In this document: piece after piece, positions 50,547 to 59,232 of the stretch | Layout: every line of letters begins with the position of its first letter | How positions within the stretch are numbered: position 1 is the stretch's first letter | DNA from: Bradyrhizobium sp. ORS 278 | Lineage (GTDB): Bacteria; Pseudomonadota; Alphaproteobacteria; Rhizobiales; Xanthobacteraceae | Reading direction: 5' to 3' | Assembly (NCBI RefSeq): GCF_000026145.1 | Contig: NC_009445.1 | Span: 3,410,001 to 3,474,000 of the forward strand | DNA: 64,000 nucleotides | Notes under the pieces: generated by a model | Seen by the model: only the letters and a program-made list of their open reading frames with translations | What the model was told of the DNA's origin: nothing | Database searches by the model: none | Made by a program: the position numbers and the translations under genes

Positions 50547-51593
50547 TCACCTCCGCTCGGCGCGGGCGATCGTCGCCGACGGCAGTTCGCCGAACGTGGC
50601 GCGGTAGTAGCGCGCGAAATGTCCGGCGTTGGCGAAGTTGCAGGCGGCCGCTGCCACCGCCACCGTCACGCTCGGATCTCCCGAGCGCAGCATCTCGTGC
50701 GCCCGGCGCAGGCGCACGGACTTGACGAAGGCCATCGGCGAATAGCCGCGCACGCGCTCGAAGACGCGAAAGATCGACCTGGCGCTGACACCCGCTTCAT
50801 CCGCGAGGCGCTCGATCGTGATCGCCTCGTGCCAGTTGGCCTCGATGTAGTCCTCGAGCCGTTTGACCAGGCCGAAATCGGGCATCGGCGAGGGATCGAT
50901 CAGCGCGTCGCGGAAACGGTGCCGGCTGGCGCAGAGAAAGGCCACGTGCACGGCGTCTTCGAGCTCGCGGTAGACCGCCGCCGGAAAGACCGCGTCCTGC
51001 TCGCTCAGCTGGGTGATGAGAAAATCGAGCAGCCGCTGCAGGCTGCGGGCCTGGGGGTCCGCTGCGGGGATGGCAGCTTCGATCGTGTAGTCGGTGCGCG
51101 GCTGCACGCCGACCAGCGCGGTCAACCGTTGTCGCAGTGCCTGCGGATCGAGCCGCAGGGTCAGCCGGCGATGTCCGCCCTGACACGCCATCTGCCAGGG
51201 CATGCCGGCCGGCGCGACCGCGAACTGGTGCTCATTGACGTCGGTCGCCTCGCCGCGGGCGCAGCTCACGGCGCGTCCTCTCAGGGAGATCTGCACGCGC
51301 AGGAAGTCGGCCGTCCGATGATCGGAGACCATGTCGCAGGTCGTGGTGCCGAAGGCGAGCCCTATGGTCTGCAGCTCGATCAGGTTGACGATGGCCTCGA
51401 AGCGTTCGGCATTGCGGAAATCGACGCGCTCCGCGCCGAGCTTACGGCTGGCGAGATCGCGCAGCACCTCGGCGCTCGAGGTTCGGATCAGGGCGTGGCG
51501 ATGCAACGGTTCGAGGCCGATGTCGCCCGTCATTGCCGGGCTCGGCCGTGGTGCAGCACTGACGGTGTCAGCTGCGGTCAAGAGACGGTTCAA
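50547..51593 (-). CDS. AraC-family transcription regulator
   Basis: A 348-residue regulator. The N-terminal 200 residues look like an AraC-binding-like sensor domain (VQISLRGRAVSCARGE); the C-terminal double HTH shows IERLADEAGVSARSIFRVFE and FANAGHFARYYRATFGELPS. It lies tail to tail with the epimerase gene and head-on with nothing it clearly controls. The upstream 58 bp separate it from the LysR gene end. Confidence 0.9.
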   Translation of the reverse strand: MNRLLTAADTVSAAPRPSPAMTGDIGLEPLHRHALIRTSSAEVLRDLASRKLGAERVDFRNAERFEAIVNLIELQTIGLAFGTTTCDMVSDHRTADFLRVQISLRGRAVSCARGEATDVNEHQFAVAPAGMPWQMACQGGHRRLTLRLDPQALRQRLTALVGVQPRTDYTIEAAIPAADPQARSLQRLLDFLITQLSEQDAVFPAAVYRELEDAVHVAFLCASRHRFRDALIDPSPMPDFGLVKRLEDYIEANWHEAITIERLADEAGVSARSIFRVFERVRGYSPMAFVKSVRLRRAHEMLRSGDPSVTVAVAAAACNFANAGHFARYYRATFGELPSATIARAERR

Positions 51594-51651
51594 GCCGCGG
51601 CTCCTGAGCTCCGAAATTAACCTATGCTACCTGACGTTCGCTCCGCGTCAA

Positions 51652-52509
51652 TTAATTCGATGTCGCAGCGCTTCGGAATGCCGCCGCCAGCGCGCGCAAG
51701 GCGGCGCGCTTCTCCGTGTCACCGACCTTGGCGTGCAGGATCACCCTCGATCGCCCCAGCTTCGGCAGCCCGAGCGTTGGTCCGACGTCGAGCAGCCCTC
51801 CCGGCGCGATCCGGCGTGCCAGCGGCGCGACGGCGAGGCCGGCCTGCGCGGCAGCCACGACGGCTGCAACACCGCCGCCGACGAATGCCTCGACAAAAGG
51901 CAATTTGAGCTTGTCGAGGGCGCGGACCGCAATCGCGCGCACGCCGCAGGGCGCGGCCAGCGTGGCAAGAGGCAAGGGGGCGCCGGCCGGCGCCCGAAAT
52001 CGCGGGCTCGCAAACCAGGCGAATTCGTCATCGGCCAGGGTCTCCCCGCCACGGCGGGAGGCCTCCTGGCGAATGATGATCGCATCGAGCGTGCCCGCAT
52101 CGTAGCTGTCGAGCAGGTCGCGGGAAAAGCCGATGCTGACTGACAGGCTCAGCCGGGTGACGATGGCCTGAAACTGCTGCAGCATCGGCACCAGCTCGGG
52201 GCCGGCGGCATGATCGCTGATGCCGAGCGACAATCGCGGCCTCTCGCTGGAACCGCCTGCCAGCGCAGCATCGTGCGCGGCGACAAGCGTGCGGGCGTTG
52301 TCGACGAAGGCCGCGCCATCGGCGGTCAGCTGGACGGCCCGCGGCGAGCGCTCCAGCAGGCGCTTGCCGAGTGCCGTTTCCAGCCGCTGCAGCTTCAGGC
52401 TGACCGCGGCCTGCGTCGTGCCCAGCGCTTCGGCCGAGCGTGTGAAGCTCTTGAGATCGCAGACCAGCAGGAAGGCGCGAACGGCCGAAACGTCGAGAGT
52501 CGGGGTCAT
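51652..52509 (-). CDS. LysR-family transcription regulator
   Basis: A 285-residue LysR regulator; the HTH is FTRSAEALGTTQAAVSLKLQ with RLETALGKRLLERSPR, and the effector domain follows from about 90. It diverges from the tautomerase gene across about 115 bp that contain TTGATATCA-like inverted sequence, the usual layout for LysR control of the neighbour. Confidence 0.9.
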   Translation of the reverse strand: MTPTLDVSAVRAFLLVCDLKSFTRSAEALGTTQAAVSLKLQRLETALGKRLLERSPRAVQLTADGAAFVDNARTLVAAHDAALAGGSSERPRLSLGISDHAAGPELVPMLQQFQAIVTRLSLSVSIGFSRDLLDSYDAGTLDAIIIRQEASRRGGETLADDEFAWFASPRFRAPAGAPLPLATLAAPCGVRAIAVRALDKLKLPFVEAFVGGGVAAVVAAAQAGLAVAPLARRIAPGGLLDVGPTLGLPKLGRSRVILHAKVGDTEKRAALRALAAAFRSAATSN

Positions 52510-52624
52510 CTCTAATATTCGGTTCGCTTATCATTGATATCAGACGCAATAGCATACAGAAATGATGCGGCGGGGACTAGGTTGGTGGTGCACGCGGCGT
52601 CGCCGCCTCCACAGGATGAACACC

Positions 52625-53053
52625 ATGCCCCTCATCTCGATCAACTATGCCAGCCAGCGCCGCTCGCCGTCGCTGAAGAAGGACATCGCCGAGACCGTCA
52701 CCGCGCTGACGGCGCGCATCCTCGGCAAGGACCCCAAGGTCACCGCCGTCATCGTCGCCGAAGCCGATCCGGCCAACTGGTTTGCCGGCGGCGCCTCGCT
52801 GGCCGAGCAGGGGCTCGCCAGCTATTGGATCGACGTCCATGTCACCGAGGGCACCAACACCAAGGACGAGAAGGCGGCCTATCTCACCGCGGTGTTCGCG
52901 GCGATGACCGAACTGATCGGACCGCTGCATCACGAGACCTATCTGCATGTCGACGAGGTCAAGGCGGATGCCTATGGCTTCGGCGGCCTCAGCCAGGAGC
53001 GTCGATATATTGCCGCCAGGCTCGACGTGCCCCTGCAGCGCGGCGCCGCCTGA
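52625..53053 (+). CDS. 4-oxalocrotonate tautomerase-family protein
   Basis: A 142-residue tautomerase-superfamily protein. ATG at 52625 is chosen because it exposes Pro1 (MPLISINYASQRRSPSLKK), the catalytic base of the family; a start at 52562 would bury it. It is about twice the size of the classic 62-residue 4-OT, so the second half may be a duplicate or capping region. The substrate is unknown. A divergent LysR gene may regulate it. Confidence 0.8.
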   Translation: MPLISINYASQRRSPSLKKDIAETVTALTARILGKDPKVTAVIVAEADPANWFAGGASLAEQGLASYWIDVHVTEGTNTKDEKAAYLTAVFAAMTELIGPLHHETYLHVDEVKADAYGFGGLSQERRYIAARLDVPLQRGAA

Positions 53054-53055
53054 CT

Positions 53056-53778
53056 TCATGCGGTTTCCGGCAGGATCGCACGGGTCGCGCCGAACACGCT
53101 CTCGAACGCCTGCCGGAGCGCCACATCGACATCGGCCATGGTCACGGGCAGGCCGAGATCGACCAGGCTGGTGACGCCGTAGCGCGGATCGGTCACGCCG
53201 CAGGGCACGATCGCCTGGAAGTGCGACAGGTCCGGCTCGACATTGATGGCGATGCCGTGAAACGTCACCCAGCGTTTGAGCCTCACGCCGATCGCGGCGA
53301 TCTTGTCTTCATGGCCTTCGCCCTTGTCGGGCCGTTTCACCCAGACGCCGACGCGGTCCTCCCGCCGCTCGCCGCGCACGTTGAACGCGTCGAGCGTGCG
53401 AATGATGGTCTCCTCCAGCGCCGCGACATAGGCCCGCACGTCGGGCCGGCGACGCTTGAGGTCGAGCATGACATAGGCCACGCGCTGGCCGGGGCCGTGA
53501 TAGGTGACCTGGCCGCCGCGCCCGGTGGCGATGAAAGGGAAGCGCGGATCGCGCAGATCCTCGGGCTTGCCCGAGGTGCCGGAGGTGTAGACCGGCGGAT
53601 GCTCGAGCAGCCAGACCAGCTCCTCGGCCTGATGGGCCGCGATGGCCGCAGCACGGGCCTCCATGAACGCCGTCGCCTCGGCATAGTCGACCAGCGCATC
53701 GGAGATGCGCCACGCCGCCACATTGCCCGGAGGGCCGGCGAAGGGGGTGAGGTCGAGCGTTTCGCGGCCGTTAACCAT
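53056..53778 (-). CDS. lipB: Octanoyl-[ACP]:protein N-octanoyltransferase
   Basis: A 240-residue LipB. It transfers octanoyl from ACP to lipoyl domains, the first step of lipoate synthesis. Family motifs are [50 protein letters not shown] (catalytic Lys) and the catalytic Cys in IVPCGVTD. Length is standard. It diverges from a FliN-like gene with only 14 bp between start codons. Confidence 0.95.
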   Translation of the reverse strand: MVNGRETLDLTPFAGPPGNVAAWRISDALVDYAEATAFMEARAAAIAAHQAEELVWLLEHPPVYTSGTSGKPEDLRDPRFPFIATGRGGQVTYHGPGQRVAYVMLDLKRRRPDVRAYVAALEETIIRTLDAFNVRGERREDRVGVWVKRPDKGEGHEDKIAAIGVRLKRWVTFHGIAINVEPDLSHFQAIVPCGVTDPRYGVTSLVDLGLPVTMADVDVALRQAFESVFGATRAILPETA

Positions 53779-53792
53779 TGGCTAACCACAAC

Positions 53793-54089
53793 ATGGTGAT
53801 GTCTGGGGTAACGGAATCCAGTGACTTCGGTGCTCCCGCAGTGTCAACCCTCGATAAAGTGACAGTCGACCTGATGGTCGTTCTCGGCACCTGCTCCATG
53901 CCCATCCACCAGGTTCTGCGGCTGTCCCGCGGCGCCATCATCGAGCTGGACGCCACCGAGGCCGACGACGTCAAGGTGCTGGCCAACAACCTGCCGATCG
54001 CCAACGGCGTGGTGCTGGTCGACCGCAATCGCATCGCGGTCGAGGTCAAGCAGATGCTGCCGCGCTCGCCGACGCCGACCACGCGGTAG
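53793..54089 (+). CDS. Isolated FliN-like flagellar motor switch domain protein
   Basis: A 98-residue FliM/FliN C-terminal (SpoA) domain protein. VTVDLMVVLGTCSMPIHQVL, RLSRGAIIELDATEADDVKV and NGVVLVDRNRIAVEVKQML fit the swapped beta dimer that forms the C-ring. No other flagellar gene is near, so it may be a second FliN copy or act elsewhere. Starts at TTG 53778, ATG 53793 or ATG 53799 are possible. Confidence 0.75.
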   Translation: MVMSGVTESSDFGAPAVSTLDKVTVDLMVVLGTCSMPIHQVLRLSRGAIIELDATEADDVKVLANNLPIANGVVLVDRNRIAVEVKQMLPRSPTPTTR

Positions 54090-54224
54090 CGTCCGGGGCG
54101 GCTGCGAAAACCATCCACAATCCGGTATTTTAGGGCAGGGCGGGCCTTGTCCCCCCGACATCGATTTGATACACGGGCGCCACTGATCCGGTGCCGTCCG
54201 TTTCCAGGCTCCGGCTTCTCCTTC

Positions 54225-54309
54225 GCGCTCGTGGCGGAATTGGTAGACGCGCTGCCTTGAGGTGGCAGTGGGTAACACCGTGGGGGTTCGAGTCCCTCCG
54301 AGCGCACCA
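54225..54309 (+). tRNA. tRNA-Leu(GAG)
   Basis: A class II tRNA: acceptor GCGCTCG pairs with CGAGCGC, anticodon stem CTGCC/GGCAG with loop TTGAGGT giving anticodon GAG, a long variable arm, T-loop GGTTCGAGTCC and encoded CCA (54307-54309). Length is 85 nt. An integrase gene begins its 3' end 81 bp downstream, so this tRNA is the likely insertion site of the right island. Confidence 0.95.
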
Positions 54310-54389
54310 AGCCCAAAATCTAGCTTTGATATTGCTGCGCTTTTCGCGCTGCTGCACCCACCTCGCACAAGGGTGGGTGCATAGCCTGT

Positions 54390-55427
54390 TCACTTTTCGA
54401 GCTTCCCCATCGCCTGGGCGGCCAGCCGCTTGCGGTCCGCGGCGCGGGTGTAGAGTTCGGCTTCCTTGATGTCCACCCACCTAAAGATGGCCATCAGCTC
54501 GTGCGCGGTGGCGCCGTTGTCGGCCGCGCGCGTTGCTGCTGCCTTGCGCAGGCCATGGGCCGACTTGTCGCGCACGCCGGCTGCGACGCAAGCATCCTTG
54601 AATGCGTTACCGAGCGACTCCTTGGCGAAGGGCCGGCCGGACTTCGTCGCGTTCCAGGCGAGGTCGCCGACCGGTCCGGCCTCGAGCGTCCGCTTGAGGA
54701 CGTCCAGCAGCGGGATGTGAACCCACTGGCCGGCCTTCTCTGTCTGCAGCGAGATCACCCCGTTCCTGACGTGCTGCTTGCCGACCACGGCCGCGTCACC
54801 GCGGCGCAGACCCGTGTACATGTAGTCATCGAGCATCACCCGCTCTCGGGTGCCAATCGGCCAGCGCTTCTCGTATAGCTCGACGTCGTCCAGCGACCAT
54901 TTCTTAAAGCCGCCGGTCTTCGGCCGTTTCGGCAGCTCGGCGCCGTCGCAGGGGTTTTCGCTGACGATCTTCGCCCGCTTCAACCAGGCGAAAAACTGGT
55001 TCATGGTCTGCAAGAAGTTCTTGGCCTGAGAAGGCGTCTTGGCGCGGCGGTCGATGCCGTCGGCGATTGCAGCTGCGTCGATGTCGGACAGCGGAGTGCT
55101 GGCGGCTGTTTTTAGAACATGCTTCATGATGTTCTCGCGCTGCCGCCGCGTTGCCTGGCTGAGGCCGCTCTGCCACGCTCCGGACTGCCGGTAGAGCATC
55201 CAGGCCCATTCCAGAGTGCCCTTGGGCGCCTTGATCTCCGGCGTCGGCTTGGCGGCGCCACCGGTCACCGCCGCGTCGTAGGCGGCCATAAACTCGGCCG
55301 AGCCGTATTCCCCCCTGATCCGGGTCTTCGGTGCACCGCGGCGCATCTGGTCAAACCAATAGACCTTGCCGTGGCGGCTGACGCCGCGCTGCAGATGCGG
55401 TGGTCTCGGGCGGGGCATGTCGGCCAT
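54390..55427 (-). CDS. Tyrosine-type site-specific integrase
   Basis: A 345-residue phage-type integrase. An N-terminal basic region is followed by a SAM-like core-binding domain (about 75-160) and the catalytic domain. The catalytic set is complete: Arg in DYMYTGLRRGD, Lys in the QTEKAG hairpin, His-x-x-Arg in SAHGLRKAAA, a Trp in FRWVD and the nucleophile Tyr in EAELYTRAA. It ends 81 bp from tRNA-Leu, its probable attachment site. Its start ATG shares a base with the stop of the preceding small gene. Confidence 0.92.
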   Translation of the reverse strand: MADMPRPRPPHLQRGVSRHGKVYWFDQMRRGAPKTRIRGEYGSAEFMAAYDAAVTGGAAKPTPEIKAPKGTLEWAWMLYRQSGAWQSGLSQATRRQRENIMKHVLKTAASTPLSDIDAAAIADGIDRRAKTPSQAKNFLQTMNQFFAWLKRAKIVSENPCDGAELPKRPKTGGFKKWSLDDVELYEKRWPIGTRERVMLDDYMYTGLRRGDAAVVGKQHVRNGVISLQTEKAGQWVHIPLLDVLKRTLEAGPVGDLAWNATKSGRPFAKESLGNAFKDACVAAGVRDKSAHGLRKAAATRAADNGATAHELMAIFRWVDIKEAELYTRAADRKRLAAQAMGKLEK

Positions 55428-55612
55428 CAGAGCACCACGGGACGCTCGTCCTCAACCCCTTCCGGCTCGGCAACGGTGGATTCGGGTGACACAGGAGCAC
55501 CCGGATCGTGCCGTCTGGCTTGATCTCGACCACGCCGGCGCCGGCCTGCTTTGCTGCCTTGATGACGCGGTGCACGTCGGCCTGGGTGACGGTGGCGGGG
55601 CGGCGGCTCATT
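55427..55612 (-). pseudogene. Small gene coupled to integrase, probably frameshifted
   Basis: From ATG 55612 the frame reads SRRPATVTQADVHRVIKAA and KQAGAGVVEIKPDGTIRVLL, then runs on unnaturally into the integrase gene. Removing two bases (a repeated TG near 55488-55493) gives IRVLLSPESTVAEPEGVE and DERPVVL with a TGA that overlaps the integrase ATG by one base, a natural coupled junction. So a small phage protein of about 61 residues seems to have taken a 2-bp insertion. Its role is unknown. Confidence 0.6.
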
Positions 55613-56995
55613 CGGCCGCTCGCTGGACGATGGACGCGCGCGCCGGCATACGGAAGAGGATGTCGAATTGCGGCGTGGCCTGGACGAGGTTGACCCGGCC
55701 GGTGGCGCAGATGGTCGGCGATGGCTCCCCGATGTCGTGCACACGCGGATCCTGGCCCTCGCGCTCGCCGAAGGCCGCGGTGATAAACGCCAGCTCGCCG
55801 CGGTTCGCGGTGGTCAGCGTCGGCAATGGGTCGGCGACGTCGCGCGCGCGATTCGATCCGTCGGCGTGGGTGACCGGCACCACTATTCCGAACCGCCCCT
55901 TCGAGGTGACCGTCGGCAGCGGCTCGGACGCGCTCTGTCAGGTCTCGCCAGATCCGGAGCCGTAGTAGGGCGAGATCAGGCAATACGAGTGCTTGGCCAC
56001 CTGGGTCGGAGTCGGCTCGTCGACCGAGCGCGGGGCTCCCTCGGCATGGCGGGAGAAGACGAACGGCTCCGCGATATAGAGATGGCCGGCGTGCGCTGTC
56101 TGCGTCGGCAGGGGCGACTCAATTTCGGTGCCGTCGACTGGCCCTTTAGGTTGACGACCAACGGCTCGACCACGTAGCCGCCGCCGTCGCAGTTCGCGGT
56201 GGGAGCGGGCTCGTCGATCGAATGAGCGCGCGTCTCGCCGTAGCCGTCCCCGTGGCGATTCAGGAGGAACGGCTCTGCCAGCCCGATATGCGTTCCGTTC
56301 GCCGCGATGGTCGGGATAGGCTGGTCGACCCCGTGCGCCGCCATGTGGTTGCGCAGCGTGACGATGAAGGGCTCAGGCCAGCCGAACTTGACGGCGCCGG
56401 CATGGATGCGCGCCAGCGTCGCAGGGGCGAGCGGCTTCTTCCGGTCATAGATCGAGCGGCCCTTGATCTTCCAGTCGATGATGTCGCGCGCCGGGCGCCA
56501 CGGCTTCATGTCGCCGAACAACGAGAGGTTGCCGCTCGCCGGCACGCGGGCATGGGTCGGCATCGGCCACAGCACGCGCTTGCGGTCGCTCCTCGCCATG
56601 AGGATGAAGCGTATGTCCTCGGACCATTGCGGATCGTCCGGCTCGGACGCCACACAGATCAGGCGCTCGATGCCGGACTGAATGATCGCGCGAGCGCAAT
56701 CGCTGCACGGAAACCATGAGAGATAGATCGTGCAGCCGAGTGTGCTGACGCCACGCGCGGCAGCTTTATAGATGGCGTTGCGCTCGGCATGCTCGGTCCA
56801 CTTGTTTTTCAGCGGGCGCACATGGCAAGCCTCGACATTTTCGTTCACGCGGCGGGGAAAGCCCTTCCAGCCCATTTGCACTAAAACGTCGTTGCGATCG
56901 ACTATCACGCAACCGATCTTGCGGCTGCGATCCTTGCTCTGCGTGGCGGCAGCGGCGGCCTGATCCATCCAAAAAGCAGCGCGTTTGGCCACCAC
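55608..56995 (-). pseudogene. dCMP-deaminase domain joined to C-terminal part of cytosine-C5 DNA methyltransferase (broken)
   Basis: From GTG 56995 (or ATG 56968) the first about 125 residues are a deoxycytidylate deaminase fold with the zinc set TEHAERNAIYKAA and WFPCSDCARAII. At about 56615 it passes in frame into RFILMARSDRKRVLWPMPTH, which is motif VIII-like of a C5 methyltransferase, then KPWRPARDIIDWKIKGRSI. Methyltransferase motifs I, IV (PCQ) and VI are absent. A frameshift near 56135 and an in-frame TGA after GSGSGET (near 55945) split the rest, and the C-terminal end is cut before PARASIVQRAAE. The deaminase part could still fold; the methyltransferase part cannot act. Confidence 0.75.
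55650..56375 (-). repeat. Seven tandem ~33-residue repeats in methyltransferase tail
   Basis: Reading across the frameshifts, seven units share the core D-x-P-x-PT-x-x-A-x-G, e.g. VDQPIPTIAANG, IDEPAPTANCDGG, IESPLPTQTAHAG, VDEPTPTQVAKH, ASEPLPTVTSKG, VADPLPTLTTANRG and IGEPSPTICATG, each followed by a short beta strand such as LAEPFLL or LYIAEPFVF. The array occupies the position of a target-recognition or spacer region of the methyltransferase. Confidence 0.75.
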
Positions 56996-57165
56996 GCGAC
57001 ATCCAAGGTTGGGACGGTGCCGGTGGCGCGGACCCTGCGCACACCGGCGATCACGTTGTCGAGCCGCATGGTGATCTCGACTACGCGAAAGCGCGCGTTG
57101 GGCAACGCGAAGGACACGGAGCCCGCGTCGGGCTTCGCGCCGCGTGAGACGGCGGCAACGATCAT
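56905..57165 (-). CDS. Hypothetical small protein of the right island
   Basis: An 86-residue frame from ATG 57165, starting IVAAVSRGAKPDAGSVSFAL and containing RFRVVEITMRLDNVIAGVRR. The first 55 residues look like a real small alpha/beta protein; the Arg/Pro-rich end overlaps the deaminase start in another frame. No family is recognised. A 23-bp perfect palindrome lies 10 bases upstream of the start and could be its operator. Confidence 0.35.
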   Translation of the reverse strand: MIVAAVSRGAKPDAGSVSFALPNARFRVVEITMRLDNVIAGVRRVRATGTVPTLDVAWWPNALLFGWIRPPLPPRRARIAAARSVA

Positions 57166-57845
57166 CTTGTTATCCGGCGTGCAAAATTTGCACGCCGATA
57201 CGGGGTCAATTGCACGCTGGATAACAGCCTCAACGAAAACGCGGATTTGCCGCATCCGGTGGTCCCTGCACGACGACAAGGTCTAGGAACTTTTTGGGAT
57301 CCGAGAACAACTCGATGACGGTGTCGATCAGGTTATGCCGACCGCCGTTTGTCTCGTCATCTCGGAAAGGATCGCGCTGTCTGCTTTGATCGACAATCTC
57401 CGACCAGCTGAGTCGACCACAGTCCGTCTCAGCATAGATGTCACTTAGCGAAAAAGGCTCGCGACCCCAGACCAGGGCATCGGCGAACTGCCAGCGCAAC
57501 CACGCGTGGTGAGCAGCTAGATAGTTCTCGGCACTTGGCTTCGCCGCGCGAAGTCCCTTCAAGCGTGATAATACATCGCGATCGAGGTCCTCAGAACGAG
57601 TGACTGCTTGAAGATCATCTAGAATTCCAGCCGAGTCGACGAGTCCAGCCACACAAGCGGGAATGACTGGTAGTCCTCCAGCGCCGAGTGCGGGCGCGCT
57701 CGTTCTGGAGCCAAGGTGCAGCTGAAGATGTCTCGCCTTCGGAGAGCCGGCAACGGTCGCGCCGCCGGGCCGTGGCCGCTGAGCTGCGTGGATTGCCGGT
57801 CCGGTCGCCACGTGTATAAGTCGGCTCCGTCCTGCGTCGCCGCGG
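57162..57845 (-). pseudogene. Broken STAND/NACHT-type NTPase fragment
   Basis: The minus-strand frame carries AENYLAAHHAWLRWQFADAL, EPFSLSDIYAETDCGRLSW and LDLVVVQGPP, a layout seen just before the P-loop of NACHT/STAND NTPases of defence genes. The frame ends within 10 residues as GPPDAANPRFR; inserting one base near 57256-57262 gives GPPGCGKSAFSLRLLSSV, a full Walker A, before a stop at 57162. The rest of the NTPase and any C-terminal repeats are missing. The N-terminal end is unclear; a second frame (ending SFPLVWLDSSTRLEF near 57619) suggests another break. Confidence 0.55.
57175..57197. promoter_or_regulatory. 23-bp perfect palindrome
   Basis: CGGCGTGCAAA-A-TTTGCACGCCG has 11-bp perfect arms around one base. 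It lies inside the decayed STAND fragment and 10 bp upstream of a small minus-strand gene start. An AT core with GC flanks is typical of repressor operators of phages and islands; no T-run argues against a terminator. Confidence 0.5.
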
Positions 57846-57866
57846 ACGCACATCCGATGGCAGGCC

Positions 57867-59144
57867 ATGCTCCGTCCCGACGACACGACATCCGACGACA
57901 CGATCTTGAATAACACGGCACCGCCGCAGGCGCCGCGCCGTGGCGCGGTCGCCTTCATCTTCGTCACCATCCTGCTCGACATGCTCGCGCTCGGGCTGAT
58001 CATGCCGATCCTGCCGAAGCTGATCGAGGGCTTCGTCGGCAACGACACGGCGCAGGCCGCGCGGATCTTCGGGCTGTTCGGGACGGCCTGGGCGTTGATG
58101 CAGTTGGTGTTCTCGCCGGTGCTCGGCAGCCTGTCCGACCGGTTCGGGCGGCGGCCCGTCATCCTGCTGTCGAATTTCGGCCTCGCCGCCGACTACGTGC
58201 TGATGGCGCTGGCGCCGTCGCTCGCCTGGCTGTTCCTCGGGCGGCTGATTTCCGGCGTCACCTCAGCCAGCATCTCCACGGCGTTTGCCTACATCTCCGA
58301 TCTCACGCCGCCGGACCGCCGGGCCGCCGTGTTCGGCCGCATCGGGGCGGCGTTCGGCGCCGGCTTCGTGCTCGGTCCCGCGACTGGCGGTCTGCTCGGC
58401 GACATCGATCCGCGGCTGCCGTTCTGGGCGGCGGCCGGGCTGAGCTTCGCCAATGCGCTCTATGGCCTGCTGGTGCTGCCGGAATCGCTGCCGGCCGAAC
58501 GTCGCAGCGCGTTCCGCTGGCGCGCGGCGAACCCGCTGGGGGCGCTGCGCTTGCTGCGCTCGGAGCGGACATTGGCGGGCTTGTCGCTGGTCAACTTCAT
58601 CACCCAGCTCGCCCATGTGGTGCTGCCGTCGACCTTCGTGCTGTACGCGACCTATCGCTATGGGTGGGACACGCGCACGGTCGGCCTGACGCTCGCGATC
58701 GTCGGCGTCTGCGCAATGGTGGTGCAGGGCGGCGCCGTCGGCTTCATCGTGCGCAGGCTCGGCGAGCGCGGCGCGCTGATGCTCGGATTGTCCGCGGGCA
58801 CGGTCGGGTTCCTGATCTTCGGCCTGGCGCCAACGGGGATGCTGAGCTGGACGGGCATTCCCGCGATGGCGCTGTGGGGCGTGTCGGGTGCGGCGATCCA
58901 GGCGTTGATGACGCGGCTGGTTCCGCCGGACCGGCAAGGCCAGCTGCAGGGCGCGACGTCGAGCGTGCAGAGCATGGCGCAACTCGCGGGGCCGTTCCTG
59001 TTCACGCTGACGTTTGCGTATTTCATCGGCGCCGGCGCGCCGCTGCATCTGCCGGGCGCGCCGTTCCTGCTGGCCTCGGCGCTGCTGATCGTGGCGCTCG
59101 TCATCGCGGTGCGGGCGCTGCGCGCGGAGGAAAGAAAGTCATGA
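57867..59144 (+). CDS. TetA-family MFS efflux pump
   Basis: A 425-residue MFS protein of the TCR/Tet group (DHA1). Twelve helices; motif A is GSLSDRFGRRPVILLSNFG, followed by the Tet-type ADYVLMALAPSLAWLFLGRL, and motif C-like GAAFGAGFVLGPATGGLLG. It likely exports a drug or metabolite by proton antiport; tetracycline itself is not established. There is no adjacent TetR regulator. A hydrophilic N-terminal extension of about 28 residues precedes helix 1, and the true start may be later (TTG 57906). Confidence 0.88.
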   Translation: MLRPDDTTSDDTILNNTAPPQAPRRGAVAFIFVTILLDMLALGLIMPILPKLIEGFVGNDTAQAARIFGLFGTAWALMQLVFSPVLGSLSDRFGRRPVILLSNFGLAADYVLMALAPSLAWLFLGRLISGVTSASISTAFAYISDLTPPDRRAAVFGRIGAAFGAGFVLGPATGGLLGDIDPRLPFWAAAGLSFANALYGLLVLPESLPAERRSAFRWRAANPLGALRLLRSERTLAGLSLVNFITQLAHVVLPSTFVLYATYRYGWDTRTVGLTLAIVGVCAMVVQGGAVGFIVRRLGERGALMLGLSAGTVGFLIFGLAPTGMLSWTGIPAMALWGVSGAAIQALMTRLVPPDRQGQLQGATSSVQSMAQLAGPFLFTLTFAYFIGAGAPLHLPGAPFLLASALLIVALVIAVRALRAEERKS

Positions 59145-59232
59145 TGACGGCAGCGCGCGCAAACCGTGCTGCACAGTCGACTGTGAGCACGCGTGGACGA
59201 AGAGCGCACCTTCGTTTCCGCCTGCCGCATCT

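Noticed and set aside
57867..59144. The MFS pump as cargo of the right island
   Set aside because: It is intact while all island genes are broken, and no attachment repeat lies beyond it, so I treat it as flanking chromosome.
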